Shown here: positions 1 through 8,789 of the stretch, in pieces
Layout: each line of letters starts with the position of its first letter
Numbering within the stretch: the stretch's first letter is position 1
DNA from: Clostridium sp. CAG:568
GTDB taxonomy: Bacteria > Bacillota_I > Bacilli_A > RFN20 > CAG-288
Length of the DNA stretch: 17,098 bases
Assembly: GCA_000434395.1 (NCBI GenBank)
Contig: FR878760.1
Coordinates: forward strand, 31,957 to 49,054
Direction: 5' to 3'
Notes under the pieces: model-generated
The model's input: the letters and a program-made list of their open reading frames with translations, nothing else
Database searches by the model: none
Told to the model about the DNA's origin: nothing
Program-made: the position numbers and the translations under genes

Positions 1-1664
1 ACTTCTGAACCGCTAGCGATTATTGTATAGTCCAATTTTGAGTTTTCTTTACTTACAACATATCCACCCTTGTCGACTCCATCTCCATTAGTGCCAGCTA
101 ACAAAGGTACATTTTGCCTTGTAAGAACAATACATGTAGGATGGTCAGTAGAAAGCAATGCTTGTCTCCAGCTTTCAGCACATTCATTAGAATCGGCAGG
201 TCTATATACTCTAACATTAGGAATACTTCTCAAGCCTGATAATTGCTCGATAGGTTGATGAGTAGGACCATCTTCACCTACAGCGATAGAATCATGGGAT
301 AACAAGAAAATCTGTGGTAATTTTTGAAGAGCAGCCATTCTCAAAGCAGCTTTGAAGTAATCTATGAAAACCATAAACGATCCACCATAGGTTCTAAGTC
401 CGCCGTGTAGCAACATACCGTTTAATATCGTCGCCATTCCAAACTCACGTATACCAAAACGCATTATCGTTCCTTTAGGGTTATCTGCAGTAAATATAGT
501 TTCACCTTTAACATCAGTCTTAACTGAAGAAGCCACGTCTCCGCTTCCGCCTATGAGATTAGGCAATTCTTGCTGAGCTAGAGAAAGGAGTACATTTGAA
601 GTGTTCCTTGTAGCGATTGACTCATTCTCAGGAAATGTAGGAAGCTGTTTGAAGATATATGGAGATACGTCATTACGAATAGTAGCCATTAAATAATTAG
701 CTTCTTTAGGATTAGACAATTGATACTTAGCAAGGGCTTCTCCGTATTTTTCGTGTTCGATTCTTCCTCTTTCGATGAAAGTTTGTTTGAAAGTCATATA
801 GACTTCGTCAGGAATCTCAAATGGTGGATAAGTCCACCCATAGCTATTCTTAGCAAATTCACCATCCTCAAGCCCTAACGGTGAACCATGAGTTTTATTG
901 CTTCCTTGTTTTTGACTTCCAAAACCAATAATTGAATGAATCATAATCATCGTAGGTCGATCTTTTGCTGTCTTAGCAACATTGATAGCCTTGTCTATCG
1001 ATTCGATGTCATTTCCATCTTTAACTTCTAAAGTATTCCAACCTAAAGCTTGGAATCTCTTGAAAACATCTTCATTCGATGCCAAGTCAGTAGGTCCATC
1101 CATGGTAGATCCATTTGCATCATAAAACAAAATTAACTTATTTAATTTTTGAATACCGGCATAAGCTATAGCTTCATCACTCACGCCTTCTTCTAAACAT
1201 CCATCACCACAAATACAATAAGTATAATGTTCAAATATTCCATCACTGTTAGGATAGATTGCTCTCAAATGTCTTTCAGCTATTGCCATTCCAACAGCTT
1301 GACCGATTCCTTGTCCTAGTGGTCCAGAGGAGCAATCTATACCCGGTGTTCTTTCAACTTCAGGATGACCTGGAGTTTTAGAATTCAGTTGTCTAAATTG
1401 TTTCAAATCATCGATAGAAATATCATATCCAGCCAAATGAAGTGTGGCATATAAGGCCATACATGAATGACCGGCTGATAATACTAATCTATCTCTTTTA
1501 ATCCATTTCGGATCTTTAGGATCGGCGACCAAATGACGAGAATAAAGAACATAAAGAAGTGGTGCCATATCCAAAGCCATTCCTGGATGACCACTCTTCG
1601 CTTTATTGATACTGTCGATAACTAAGGCACGTATAGCACTGACACAGAGGTTGTCGTATTTCAT
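1..1664 (-). CDS. tkt: Transketolase, C-terminal end cut off by the window edge
   Basis: Transketolase moves two-carbon ketol units between sugar phosphates in the cytosolic pentose phosphate pathway, using thiamine diphosphate and Mg2+. About 554 codons are visible; the family is usually about 660 residues, so roughly the last 100 lie outside the window. From the start at 1664 I read the GHPGM motif (His26), SAGH (His66), GPLGQG at residues 114-119, and the cofactor-binding GDG at 153-155 with its downstream Asn at 184. The start is supported by an AAAGGGG ribosome binding site a few bases upstream. It lies 39 bases after trmL in the same direction and is probably the last visible gene of a minus-strand operon. 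Alanine codons are mostly GCT and GCA. The identification is secure. Confidence 0.97.
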   Translation of the reverse strand, partial: MKYDNLCVSAIRALVIDSINKAKSGHPGMALDMAPLLYVLYSRHLVADPKDPKWIKRDRLVLSAGHSCMALYATLHLAGYDISIDDLKQFRQLNSKTPGHPEVERTPGIDCSSGPLGQGIGQAVGMAIAERHLRAIYPNSDGIFEHYTYCICGDGCLEEGVSDEAIAYAGIQKLNKLILFYDANGSTMDGPTDLASNEDVFKRFQALGWNTLEVKDGNDIESIDKAINVAKTAKDRPTMIMIHSIIGFGSQKQGSNKTHGSPLGLEDGEFAKNSYGWTYPPFEIPDEVYMTFKQTFIERGRIEHEKYGEALAKYQLSNPKEANYLMATIRNDVSPYIFKQLPTFPENESIATRNTSNVLLSLAQQELPNLIGGSGDVASSVKTDVKGETIFTADNPKGTIMRFGIREFGMATILNGMLLHGGLRTYGGSFMVFIDYFKAALRMAALQKLPQIFLLSHDSIAVGEDGPTHQPIEQLSGLRSIPNVRVYRPADSNECAESWRQALLSTDHPTCIVLTRQNVPLLAGTNGDGVDKGGYVVSKENSKLDYTIIASGSE

Positions 1665-1703
1665 ATTATTCCCCTTTCAGAACAATTTCTAATATATTAT
1701 AAG

Positions 1704-2237
1704 TTAAAAGCCTTCTCCTGGAGTAGGTGTCCATTTCAAAAGATAATCCTCTCCCTTCAAAGTTTCTTTATCAGACAAACCTTCAAAGCCTCTTTGTCTT
1801 TGACATTCACCTAGGACCAAGCTGACCGAGTCAGCCAAATTCAAGCTTCTAGCATTTGGAATCATCGGAATTCTGGCACACCATTCGAGATTCTCTCTCA
1901 AAATTGTTTTAGGAATACCAGTAGATTCTCTACCGAACATCAATACTACCGATTGATCCTTTTCTGTTTTGTAGTCAAAAGAAGCATAGTTTTTCATTCC
2001 ATAACGGGTAACATAAATAATCTTAGAATTTTGATGAGCTTTTTTGAACTCTTCATAATTAGGATAAAGACTCATCCTAGTTGTATAGTCGAGTTTAGCT
2101 CTTTCCAAAGTCTTCTGCCTCAAATCGACAGGTGTATAACCGATGATGGATAACGAAGCATTTAAACACATGCATGTTCTAATTATATTTCCGACATTTC
2201 CAGGATTCTCAGGCTCATATAGACAAACTTCAATCAT
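1704..2237 (-). CDS. trmL: tRNA (cytidine/uridine-2'-O-)-methyltransferase TrmL
   Basis: A SPOUT-superfamily methyltransferase of 177 residues. TrmL enzymes methylate the 2'-O of the wobble nucleotide 34 in certain tRNA-Leu species, using S-adenosylmethionine. The diagnostic motifs are visible in order: N-x-G-N-I-I-R near residues 13-20, FGRESTGIP in the middle, and the C-terminal knot segment IPMIPNARSLNLADSV that forms the cofactor pocket. The length is normal for the minimal single-domain family. AGGAGG lies 8 bases before the ATG. A three-codon ATG-AAA-AAA-TGA sits out of frame between that site and the start, abutting the AGGAGG, and is unlikely to be used. It is flanked at short distances by the unknown 2286-3248 gene and tkt. 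All seven Ala codons I read are GCT or GCC, none GCG, which contrasts with the genes beyond 9237. Confidence 0.93.
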   Translation of the reverse strand: MIEVCLYEPENPGNVGNIIRTCMCLNASLSIIGYTPVDLRQKTLERAKLDYTTRMSLYPNYEEFKKAHQNSKIIYVTRYGMKNYASFDYKTEKDQSVVLMFGRESTGIPKTILRENLEWCARIPMIPNARSLNLADSVSLVLGECQRQRGFEGLSDKETLKGEDYLLKWTPTPGEGF

Positions 2238-2285
2238 TTTTTCATCCTCCTAAAGTAATAGGATAGCAAAAATATTTGAAGATAA

Positions 2286-3248
2286 TTAATATAGAATTCT
2301 CGCTTCTATGGTTTTCTTCAACAAATTGTCAACAGTTCTTCCCTTAAAAGGCGTATGCAAGAAATCTTCAATCGAATTCGATTTGAATCTAATCTTGTTC
2401 CCATTATCTATCGATAGATGTTTATCATCTACTTTATCGAATTTCAAATCCCAACGTATGTCTTTTTCCTTAAAGGTAACCTTATGTCCCGTGATTAAAG
2501 CCATAAGACAATCCCAATACATTCCAGGTCTCTTATATCTTTCTAAATCAATGCCTAAAGGATTGACTCTAAACACCTTTATAGAACCTTTTTCATATCC
2601 GTCCCAAAAGCTAGGATTAGTCAAAACAAAATCAAATAATGTTTTTGGAATATAATTCTTCCACACCATATATAAATTATATTCATCCTCTTCTATAAAA
2701 TTCAAAATGTTATCATATGAGTCACTTTTAAAATCCAATTTATTTATTAGATTCATCTTATATTTTTGATAGCTGAAAGGATATTCATATTTCGATGTGG
2801 GCTTATACTTATTTATTGCTGAATCAATCTCATTCATATGCATTTTATTCATATGAAAAGAGAAGATAAAAAAGAACAATGTCCTAAATCCATCCATAGA
2901 ATAACTTTCTTCCATGGATGATTTAAATAAAAATTCATCTATGAATATTTTGTCGCTTTCTTCTCGATTCAATTCTAATAGCTCAACTAATTTGTTTTTA
3001 TATTTATCTCTTAAGAATGAATAACCATAATCATTATTTATTAAATCACTATTAATTATTCCTTCTAGTCCCAACCCATCAAACCATCTGACAAACTCAT
3101 CATAAATATAATGAAGAGATGAACGTATTTCCATAGGATGCGGATTTACTAAATCCATATTTTGAATTTTAGCTAATCCTTCTTCATCATTAATAAGACA
3201 CTTTTTAAAATAATAAACTAAACCTCTATAGTAACTGACAGCTTCCAT
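2286..3248 (-). CDS. Hypothetical protein, 320 residues, family not recognised
   Basis: I do not recognise this protein. It is rich in Lys, Asn, Ile, Phe, Tyr and Asp, has no N-terminal signal peptide and no convincing membrane segment, so it is probably cytosolic. The N-terminal half looks helical. The last 70 residues look more beta-like and are charged, with alternating Lys/Asp and a stretch resembling a nucleic-acid or protein-interaction fold (around KVTFKEKDIRWDLKFDKVDD). AGGAGG lies 8 bases before the ATG, which supports the start, but that site lies inside a perfect hairpin (separate entry). It sits between the Xaa-Pro aminopeptidase and trmL in the same direction. The composition is more AT-rich than its neighbours and there is no obvious functional tie to them, so it may be a lineage-specific insertion into the operon. 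The reading frame is intact. Confidence 0.72.
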   Translation of the reverse strand: MEAVSYYRGLVYYFKKCLINDEEGLAKIQNMDLVNPHPMEIRSSLHYIYDEFVRWFDGLGLEGIINSDLINNDYGYSFLRDKYKNKLVELLELNREESDKIFIDEFLFKSSMEESYSMDGFRTLFFFIFSFHMNKMHMNEIDSAINKYKPTSKYEYPFSYQKYKMNLINKLDFKSDSYDNILNFIEEDEYNLYMVWKNYIPKTLFDFVLTNPSFWDGYEKGSIKVFRVNPLGIDLERYKRPGMYWDCLMALITGHKVTFKEKDIRWDLKFDKVDDKHLSIDNGNKIRFKSNSIEDFLHTPFKGRTVDNLLKKTIEARILY

Positions 3249-3276
3249 AATAAAAACCTCCTATCAAATAGGAGGT
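3249..3276 (-). promoter_or_regulatory. Hairpin enclosing the ribosome binding site of the 320-residue gene
   Basis: On the minus strand, ACCTCCTAT (3276-3268), a three-base loop, and ATAGGAGGT (3264-3256) form a perfect 9-bp stem. The 3' arm contains the AGGAGG of the downstream gene, 8 bases before its ATG. TTTTATT follows the stem, so it could also act as a weak intrinsic terminator after the aminopeptidase gene. Either use would lower expression of the downstream genes. The structure is seen directly; its function is inferred. Confidence 0.55.
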
Positions 3277-3307
3277 CTCAAGTCAAAAATCAAATAGTGA
3301 ATTCTAA

Positions 3308-5098
3308 TTATTTTCTGCTGATAGGCTTGGATTTCTCAACTAAGAAATCATACAAATCCTTGTCATCCTTAACATATGGAGTCAAAGTATCTAAGCTTAG
3401 CTTTTGATAATCGTTAAACCATTGAATCTCTTCGTCAGACAAGATGGATGTATCGATGTTTTCCCCATCCAAAGGACAATAAGTAATCCATTCGAATCCA
3501 TTGAATAATCCATCAGGTGTTTCAAACTTTCTAACGGTCAACAATTCGGATTCGATTCTGATTCCATATTTTCCACCCTTATAAACACCAGGTTCATCAG
3601 ATTGGATTTGACCGGGAAGAAGCATATGAGAATCATCTCTTTCAGGTACAACACGATAACGGAAACCATTAGGTCCTTCATGTACACCTAACATGTAACC
3701 TACACCATGTCCGGTACCACATTTGTAATCCATGCCTCTCTTCCACATGTTTTCTCTAGCTTTGATGTCCAAAGCAGTTCCAGCACATCCTTGCAAGAAG
3801 ATGGTATTAGCTAAATCCAAAACCGATTTAGCAGTCAAAGTATAATCAATTCTATATTCAGCTGAAGATTCACCAAGACAGAAAGTTCTGGTTATATCAG
3901 TAGTTCCACCATAATATTGACCACCAGAATCAATCAAAAGAATAGGATCTATTCCTTCTCCATCGACTATGGAACTATCCTCTTTTGTAGGGGAATAATG
4001 CATCATAGCTGCATGTCCTCTAAAAGCGGCAATGGTAGTAAATGATAACTCATAGCATCTAGGATTCTCAAATCTATAAGAATCGACTAAAGAAGCTATC
4101 TCATATTCGGAATATTTCTCATGGTTCTCTTTGATATGTTTGGTTACCCAGTACCAAATCTTTAAAACAGCTAATCCATCTAACTCATGGATTTCTTTAG
4201 TGTTTTGAATTTCAATATCACCTTTAATTGATTTTTGAAGTTGGGAAGGGTTGCTAGCTAATAAGAAACCTTTTTTGAAATAAGAAACAACTTTCTCATT
4301 AGTGCGTCTTGGATCCAACAAGACATATTTATCTTCTATCGTTTTTAAGAAACCCCAAACTTCATCATAATCATATATTTCAGTGTTTGATAAAACTTCT
4401 GGTGTGTTTTGTGCATGAATGAACAATTTAACATCACCATCTACACCGATATACATATAGCCTAAGAATACAGGAGTGCATTCAATGTCATCAGCACGCC
4501 ATCCCGTCAAATATGCGATATCATCGAGAGAAGAAATCAATGTTCCTTCAACACCTTGCTTTTTCAAAGAAGCAATGACAGCATCAATTCTTTGCTCATA
4601 TGTAGTGCTCAACAACTTTTGTTCGACTTTCCAAATCTTAGAGAAAGGAAGTTCTTCCTTAGGAAGAATCAAATCCCTATAAGATTTATCAATTATTTCA
4701 CCTGCACCAACGCCTTTATAAAGTTTAAAGTCAGTATAGCTAACATTTGCAAAATCCATAGCTAGAGGATAAAGATGGTTAGTCTTTATGAATTCAAATA
4801 TTGAAGGAACATTGAAGTCACCCATTCTGACCAATTCAGTATTTGTGCCTTTCAATTCATCCATAGCTTCTATCCAATAACGTCCATCGGTATAGATATA
4901 AGCATGATCTTGAGTCACCAGTAAAGTTCCATCGCTTCCTTTAAAAGAACAAAGCGACATTCTTTCTAAGGAATAACGAGGTGCGACATATTCACTTTGA
5001 TGAGGATCAGTCACAGGAACAACATAAGCCTTGATTCCATCCTTCTTCATCTGAGCTTGGAGTTTAGCCAAGTTATCATCATAAATATTATTCATCAT
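3308..5098 (-). CDS. Xaa-Pro aminopeptidase (aminopeptidase P), peptidase family M24B, long form
   Basis: A cytosolic dinuclear metallopeptidase that removes the N-terminal residue from peptides with proline in the second position. At 596 residues it matches the long three-domain form (two creatinase-like N-terminal domains at about 8-150 and 155-310, a pita-bread catalytic domain at about 315-530, and a short C-terminal domain). The five metal ligands are all visible: Asp390 in LLIDSG, Asp401 in TTDITRT, His464 in GTGHGVG, Glu502 in QSDEPGV and Glu516 in GIRIES. Catalytic-site histidines 362 and 367 lie in RGHAAMMHYSP. An AAGGAG site precedes the first of two adjacent ATG codons, so I keep the first. 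It starts 23 bases after proS ends and is probably co-transcribed. It looks intact and active. Confidence 0.95.
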   Translation of the reverse strand: MMNNIYDDNLAKLQAQMKKDGIKAYVVPVTDPHQSEYVAPRYSLERMSLCSFKGSDGTLLVTQDHAYIYTDGRYWIEAMDELKGTNTELVRMGDFNVPSIFEFIKTNHLYPLAMDFANVSYTDFKLYKGVGAGEIIDKSYRDLILPKEELPFSKIWKVEQKLLSTTYEQRIDAVIASLKKQGVEGTLISSLDDIAYLTGWRADDIECTPVFLGYMYIGVDGDVKLFIHAQNTPEVLSNTEIYDYDEVWGFLKTIEDKYVLLDPRRTNEKVVSYFKKGFLLASNPSQLQKSIKGDIEIQNTKEIHELDGLAVLKIWYWVTKHIKENHEKYSEYEIASLVDSYRFENPRCYELSFTTIAAFRGHAAMMHYSPTKEDSSIVDGEGIDPILLIDSGGQYYGGTTDITRTFCLGESSAEYRIDYTLTAKSVLDLANTIFLQGCAGTALDIKARENMWKRGMDYKCGTGHGVGYMLGVHEGPNGFRYRVVPERDDSHMLLPGQIQSDEPGVYKGGKYGIRIESELLTVRKFETPDGLFNGFEWITYCPLDGENIDTSILSDEEIQWFNDYQKLSLDTLTPYVKDDKDLYDFLVEKSKPISRK

Positions 5099-5121
5099 TA
5101 AATCTCCTTTTATCTTTAAAA

Positions 5122-6564
5122 TTAATAGGCTCTGTCGAACAAAACGACATACTTAGCAGGCTTGCCACATACGACACATTTATCACCGATAGGAGTTTGA
5201 TCAAAAGGCATACAACGAGATGAGGCATTGTAATCAGCCTTAACCTTATCTTCGCACTCTCTATCACCACACCACATAACTTTGGCATAACCTTTTCCAT
5301 GAGTGACGATTTCACCCAAAGTTTGATAATCTTTAGTTTCAACAATATGAGAGTTAAGATAATCCAAAGCCTTGTTGTACATAGTCTCATGGATATCCTT
5401 AAGTTCTTCTTCAATCATCGAAGGAATATCGTCGATCTTCAAAGTTTTCTTCACACCATCGACTCTTCTAGTGAGAACCACATTCCCTTCAGCCAAATCT
5501 CTGGGACCGACTTCAATTCTCACAGGCACACCTTTCATCTCGTATTGACTAAACTTCCATCCAGGAGACTTCTTGGAGAAATCACATTTAGCTCTAATAC
5601 CCTTAGCGAGTAATTTTTGTAACAACTCTTCACTAGCTTTAGCAACATTTTCGTCCTTATCAGCCTTAATAGGAATAATCATGACTTGAACAGGAGCTAC
5701 ATAAGGAGGCAAAACTAATCCATTATCATCACCATGAACCATGATGACAGCACCGATCAAACGGGTTGAAACACCCCATGAAGTTTGCCAAGGTATCTTT
5801 TGAGTGTTGTCTGAATCCAAGAACTTAATTCCAAAATGTTCACAGAATCCTTGCCCAAAGAAATGTGAAGTTCCAGATTGAAGAGCTTGACCATCCTTCA
5901 TCAAAGCTTCAATTGTATAAGTAGCAACTGCACCGGCAAATTTTTCTTTTTCTGTCTTCTTTCCTGTGACAAAAGGAATAGCGAGAACTTCTCTTCCTAA
6001 TCTCTCATATAATTTCAACTGACCGATAGTCTCATCTAAGGCTTCTTTTTCTGTAGCATGAAGAGTGTGACCTTCTTGCCACAAGAATTCAGATCCACGT
6101 AAGAAAGGTCTAGTCGTTTTCTCCCAACGAACAACTGAACACCATTGGTTATTCTTTACAGGAAGATCTCTAAAACTATGAACTATGTCCTTGAAGTAAT
6201 CACAGAAAAGGACTTCTGAAGTAGGACGTACATAAAGCTTTTCAGCCAATTCCTTCTCTCCACCAATCGTGACGACAGCACATTCAGGAGCAAATCCTTG
6301 AACGTGTTCCTTTTCTTCATTCAAAAGAGATTCAGGTATTAAACAAGGCAAATAAACATCTTCGTGTCCTGTTTCCTTAATCTTCTTATCGAACCAACTT
6401 TGAATGTTTTCCCAAATAGCGTAGCCATAAGGACGATATACGATGAATCCTTTAGCTCTAGCATAATCCATCAATTCAGCTTTTAAACATATGTCGGTGT
6501 ACCACTGACCGAAATCATCTTCTTGTCTTGTTATAGCGTCGTTTTTCTTTTGATTTTGTTCCAT
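5122..6564 (-). CDS. proS: Prolyl-tRNA synthetase, short archaeal/eukaryotic-like type
   Basis: Attaches proline to tRNA-Pro. At 480 residues it has the class II catalytic core, an anticodon-binding domain (about 290-390) and the extra C-terminal zinc domain of the type that lacks the bacterial editing insertion. Motif 1 lies near VYLPCLIPES (70-79), a TSE at 115-117, motif 2 from Arg146 through RWEKTTRPFLRGSEF, and motif 3 around GDDNGLVLPPYVAP (278-291). Four cysteines (432, 437, 463, 466) form the likely zinc site, and the chain ends in the Tyr typical of this type. AAGGAGAT precedes the ATG by about 10 bases. It lies 29 bases after the upstream membrane-protein gene in the same orientation. 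This type is common in Mollicutes-related and some other Firmicutes lineages. The identification is secure. Confidence 0.98.
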   Translation of the reverse strand: MEQNQKKNDAITRQEDDFGQWYTDICLKAELMDYARAKGFIVYRPYGYAIWENIQSWFDKKIKETGHEDVYLPCLIPESLLNEEKEHVQGFAPECAVVTIGGEKELAEKLYVRPTSEVLFCDYFKDIVHSFRDLPVKNNQWCSVVRWEKTTRPFLRGSEFLWQEGHTLHATEKEALDETIGQLKLYERLGREVLAIPFVTGKKTEKEKFAGAVATYTIEALMKDGQALQSGTSHFFGQGFCEHFGIKFLDSDNTQKIPWQTSWGVSTRLIGAVIMVHGDDNGLVLPPYVAPVQVMIIPIKADKDENVAKASEELLQKLLAKGIRAKCDFSKKSPGWKFSQYEMKGVPVRIEVGPRDLAEGNVVLTRRVDGVKKTLKIDDIPSMIEEELKDIHETMYNKALDYLNSHIVETKDYQTLGEIVTHGKGYAKVMWCGDRECEDKVKADYNASSRCMPFDQTPIGDKCVVCGKPAKYVVLFDRAY

Positions 6565-6593
6565 AGATATCTATCTCCTTGATCTTCCGTCTT

Positions 6594-8396
6594 TTATACA
6601 CGGCTATTTATTTTATCAACATATTTCTTATTAGGATATGGTTGAATATAAGATTTAAACTCTTTCATCTCTTCTTCTGTTGGGATTTCTAATCTTGAAG
6701 AAGAATTTTCAAGTTCTAAACAAGTAACTTGATTAACTGGCCTTGTACATACCAGCTGCATCTCTTCCAGTGTCTTCAATCCGTATACCAACACTTCTTT
6801 ATTATATTGTTCAAGGAATCTTATCATAGAGTAGAATTTAATTCTCTCTTCATTAACTGAAGGAATTCCTAATTCAGGTTTAGCTTCTATAACATATCCA
6901 TCCAATAAAGATAAAGTTTCTACTGTTATGCTAGGGATACTGGTGCTTCTAAAGAATAACATGACAGACACTCCAACTTTATTGGCCTTCTTTATTCTTT
7001 CTATAAACTTCATAGTATTGGTATGACTTGAAAAGTTGTATAGAAGTGCAACAGTCAATTTGAATTCTTTCGGTGGTTTTTTAGTGAAGTAATCCAAGGC
7101 TTGACCGAATACCATACCATCAATTGGAAGAACCAGTCTCGTGTCAGGATTCTTTTTATCTAACAAAGGACTTATATCACCAACAATCTTTTCCATAGCC
7201 TCATCGAAATGATTGCTATCAGCACATTCGTAGAAGAACTCATTGATATTTAAGTTTTCTTCGCCATACACTCCCATATTTACTAGATATGTATCAGTCT
7301 TTAATCCATCAGTTTTAAAGAATGGTGTGAATGATATTCTCCAAGTTTTGTTCTTAAGCACTCTATAAATAGGAGCGGATAGATTATATTTTTTTAAAAT
7401 GCTAGCCTTGTTTTTTGAATTCTTGAAATTATCTTTACTTTCTCCACTGACACTAGCAGCCTTGGCTTCATCGACATATCTCTTCAACGCCTTGATCGGC
7501 TCTTTTTCTTTTCTCGCCGTGACACCTATTAATAGTATTACTTCTCCTTTAAGAGAATTAATTCCTAGAAAACCTTCACAAATATCCATGATTTCGTCAC
7601 CAAGTTTTCTAATATCGTCAGATGTTTTTTCATTCAAATCGATAATCATAAACGACTCATCATCTATTTTGATAACATATCTATTCTTTTTCAAATGAAT
7701 ACAAACTTTATCAATCATTCGATAAAGAATAGGTGTTATATAGTCCAAGCCTTTGTCATCATGAGCGGATTTAAGACTAACACAATAAAAAGCTGCCTGT
7801 TTTTTCTCAGATAATATTCCTCTAAAATTCATCAAATAATCTTCATAATCTAGATACCCTCTATCTTTCTTAGGCTTTTCTTTATTTCCGTTTTCAGTCA
7901 AATTAGGAAGAGTATAAGCACTGAAATGCACTAACTTATTCTTTGAATTTACATTTGTGACTACTAATAAATTTTTATGTTTCTTCTTTTTTTTGTCTTT
8001 GCTATAGACTGCTTCTGCTAACAAATAACTACCGACAGGTTTCTTCTCCTCTACAACATCCGAAAGAAAGGCTTGAACATTTCTTCTATCTTTAGGTCCA
8101 TATGTCGATAAATAATCCTCATATGTAATGCTTCTAGCCGCTTGATAATTCTTAGAGTCAGCCAAATATACTGATCTAGCATTGAAATCAAGTCTAGCCA
8201 TTCTGACATTCATGTCTTGATTCTTTAAAAATTTCTTTGTGACATTAGTCTTACACATATAAATACATACGAATAAGCCAACTATTAAGACACAAAAAGC
8301 TAAGACGGATATCAAAACTATAAACCATACTTGGCCAAGGATACCCCTACTATCCACTAAATCCGCAAATATATTAAATAGATACATATATATCAT
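6594..8396 (-). CDS. Membrane-anchored protein resembling a degenerate GGDEF-EAL (c-di-GMP) protein
   Basis: A 600-residue protein with one strong membrane segment at about 23-48. A basic region and a possible PAS-like stretch (about 60-190) follow. Residues 200-315 follow the outline of a GGDEF domain, with IDDESFMII (244-252) where the GGDEF loop should be. Residues 352-565 follow the outline of an EAL domain (FTPFF, then NINEFFYECAD, KLTVALLYN, LLDGYVIEAKPELG, and EVLVYGLKTLEE in place of AEGVET). The EAL signature and the metal-binding acidic residues are missing, so neither synthesis nor hydrolysis of c-di-GMP is expected; a sensor or scaffold role is inferred. The first ATG (8396) abuts the GGGAAG site, so the ATG at 8387, 9 bases after it, is a better start (597 residues). 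It is the first gene of the minus-strand run. The fold assignment is by eye. Confidence 0.7.
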   Translation of the reverse strand: MIYMYLFNIFADLVDSRGILGQVWFIVLISVLAFCVLIVGLFVCIYMCKTNVTKKFLKNQDMNVRMARLDFNARSVYLADSKNYQAARSITYEDYLSTYGPKDRRNVQAFLSDVVEEKKPVGSYLLAEAVYSKDKKKKKHKNLLVVTNVNSKNKLVHFSAYTLPNLTENGNKEKPKKDRGYLDYEDYLMNFRGILSEKKQAAFYCVSLKSAHDDKGLDYITPILYRMIDKVCIHLKKNRYVIKIDDESFMIIDLNEKTSDDIRKLGDEIMDICEGFLGINSLKGEVILLIGVTARKEKEPIKALKRYVDEAKAASVSGESKDNFKNSKNKASILKKYNLSAPIYRVLKNKTWRISFTPFFKTDGLKTDTYLVNMGVYGEENLNINEFFYECADSNHFDEAMEKIVGDISPLLDKKNPDTRLVLPIDGMVFGQALDYFTKKPPKEFKLTVALLYNFSSHTNTMKFIERIKKANKVGVSVMLFFRSTSIPSITVETLSLLDGYVIEAKPELGIPSVNEERIKFYSMIRFLEQYNKEVLVYGLKTLEEMQLVCTRPVNQVTCLELENSSSRLEIPTEEEMKEFKSYIQPYPNKKYVDKINSRV

Positions 8397-8418
8397 CTTC
8401 CCATACTTTAGAATTATA
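8397..8418 (-). promoter_or_regulatory. Promoter -10 box and ribosome binding site for the minus-strand operon
   Basis: The minus strand carries a perfect TATAAT at 8418-8413. No strong -35 box is visible at the right distance. Transcription would begin near 8406, giving a leader of only about 10 bases to the first ATG but about 19 to the ATG at 8387. GGGAAG at 8402-8397 then sits 9 bases before that second ATG, which argues for the later start. Confidence 0.5.
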
Positions 8419-8514
8419 CAATATGAAAGAAATAAAAGTTCTTTAATAGCTACTTAGAAAGTAGGTAAATAAGACAACTACTATTAAGAAATTATTAAAT
8501 TTGAAAAATAGCAC

Positions 8515-8542
8515 TTGTTTTTTTCTAAAATCTTAGTAGAAT
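8515..8542 (+). promoter_or_regulatory. Probable promoter of the tRNA-Glu gene
   Basis: TTGTTT (8515-8520) and TAGAAT (8537-8542) are separated by 16 bases and match vegetative sigma-factor boxes in 4 of 6 and 5 of 6 positions. Initiation near 8549 would leave a leader of about 22 bases before the mature tRNA. It is back to back with the minus-strand promoter around 8413. Confidence 0.5.
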
Positions 8543-8571
8543 ATAGAGGCTTTAAAAAGCTTTTGTTTTTT

Positions 8572-8648
8572 GGCCTGTTGGTGAAGCGGTCTAACACAAC
8601 GCCCTTTCACGGCGCCATTCATGGGTTCGAACCCCGTACAGGTCACCA
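8572..8648 (+). tRNA. tRNA-Glu, anticodon UUC, CCA encoded
   Basis: The cloverleaf can be folded by hand. The acceptor stem is GGCCTGT with ACAGGTC (one G-T pair), with discriminator A and CCA in the DNA at 8646-8648. The anticodon loop is CTTTCAC with TTC as anticodon, reading GAA and GAG. The T arm has the standard TTCGAAC loop. It stands alone with its own promoter and terminator. Genes on its two sides differ in orientation and codon usage, so the 3' side may be a site where foreign DNA entered, though I see no repeated tRNA 3' end that would mark an attachment site. Confidence 0.97.
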
Positions 8649-8661
8649 TTAGAAATAAATC

Positions 8662-8694
8662 ACTGATTCAAGAAAAACTTGAATCAGTTTTTTT
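8662..8694 (+). terminator. Rho-independent terminator of tRNA-Glu
   Basis: ACTGATTCAAG (8662-8672) pairs perfectly with CTTGAATCAGT (8678-8688) across an AAAAA loop, an 11-bp stem followed by a run of seven T. It begins 13 bases after the CCA end of the tRNA. The A residues before the stem are too few for it to work well in reverse. Confidence 0.92.
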
Positions 8695-8789
8695 GTTTCG
8701 TTGTGCTTATGATCATATGTTCATAAATAAAATGTCTACTTTTCGAGGTTTATTTTGAGTGAGGCTATCAGTTCATCTCTCATTCCTGT

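Noticed and set aside
70..258. 62-codon plus-strand frame near the left edge.
   Set aside because: It is antisense to conserved transketolase coding sequence.
5088..5414. 108-codon minus-strand frame inside proS.
   Set aside because: It overlaps the zinc-binding end of proS, whose motifs are intact in the other frame.
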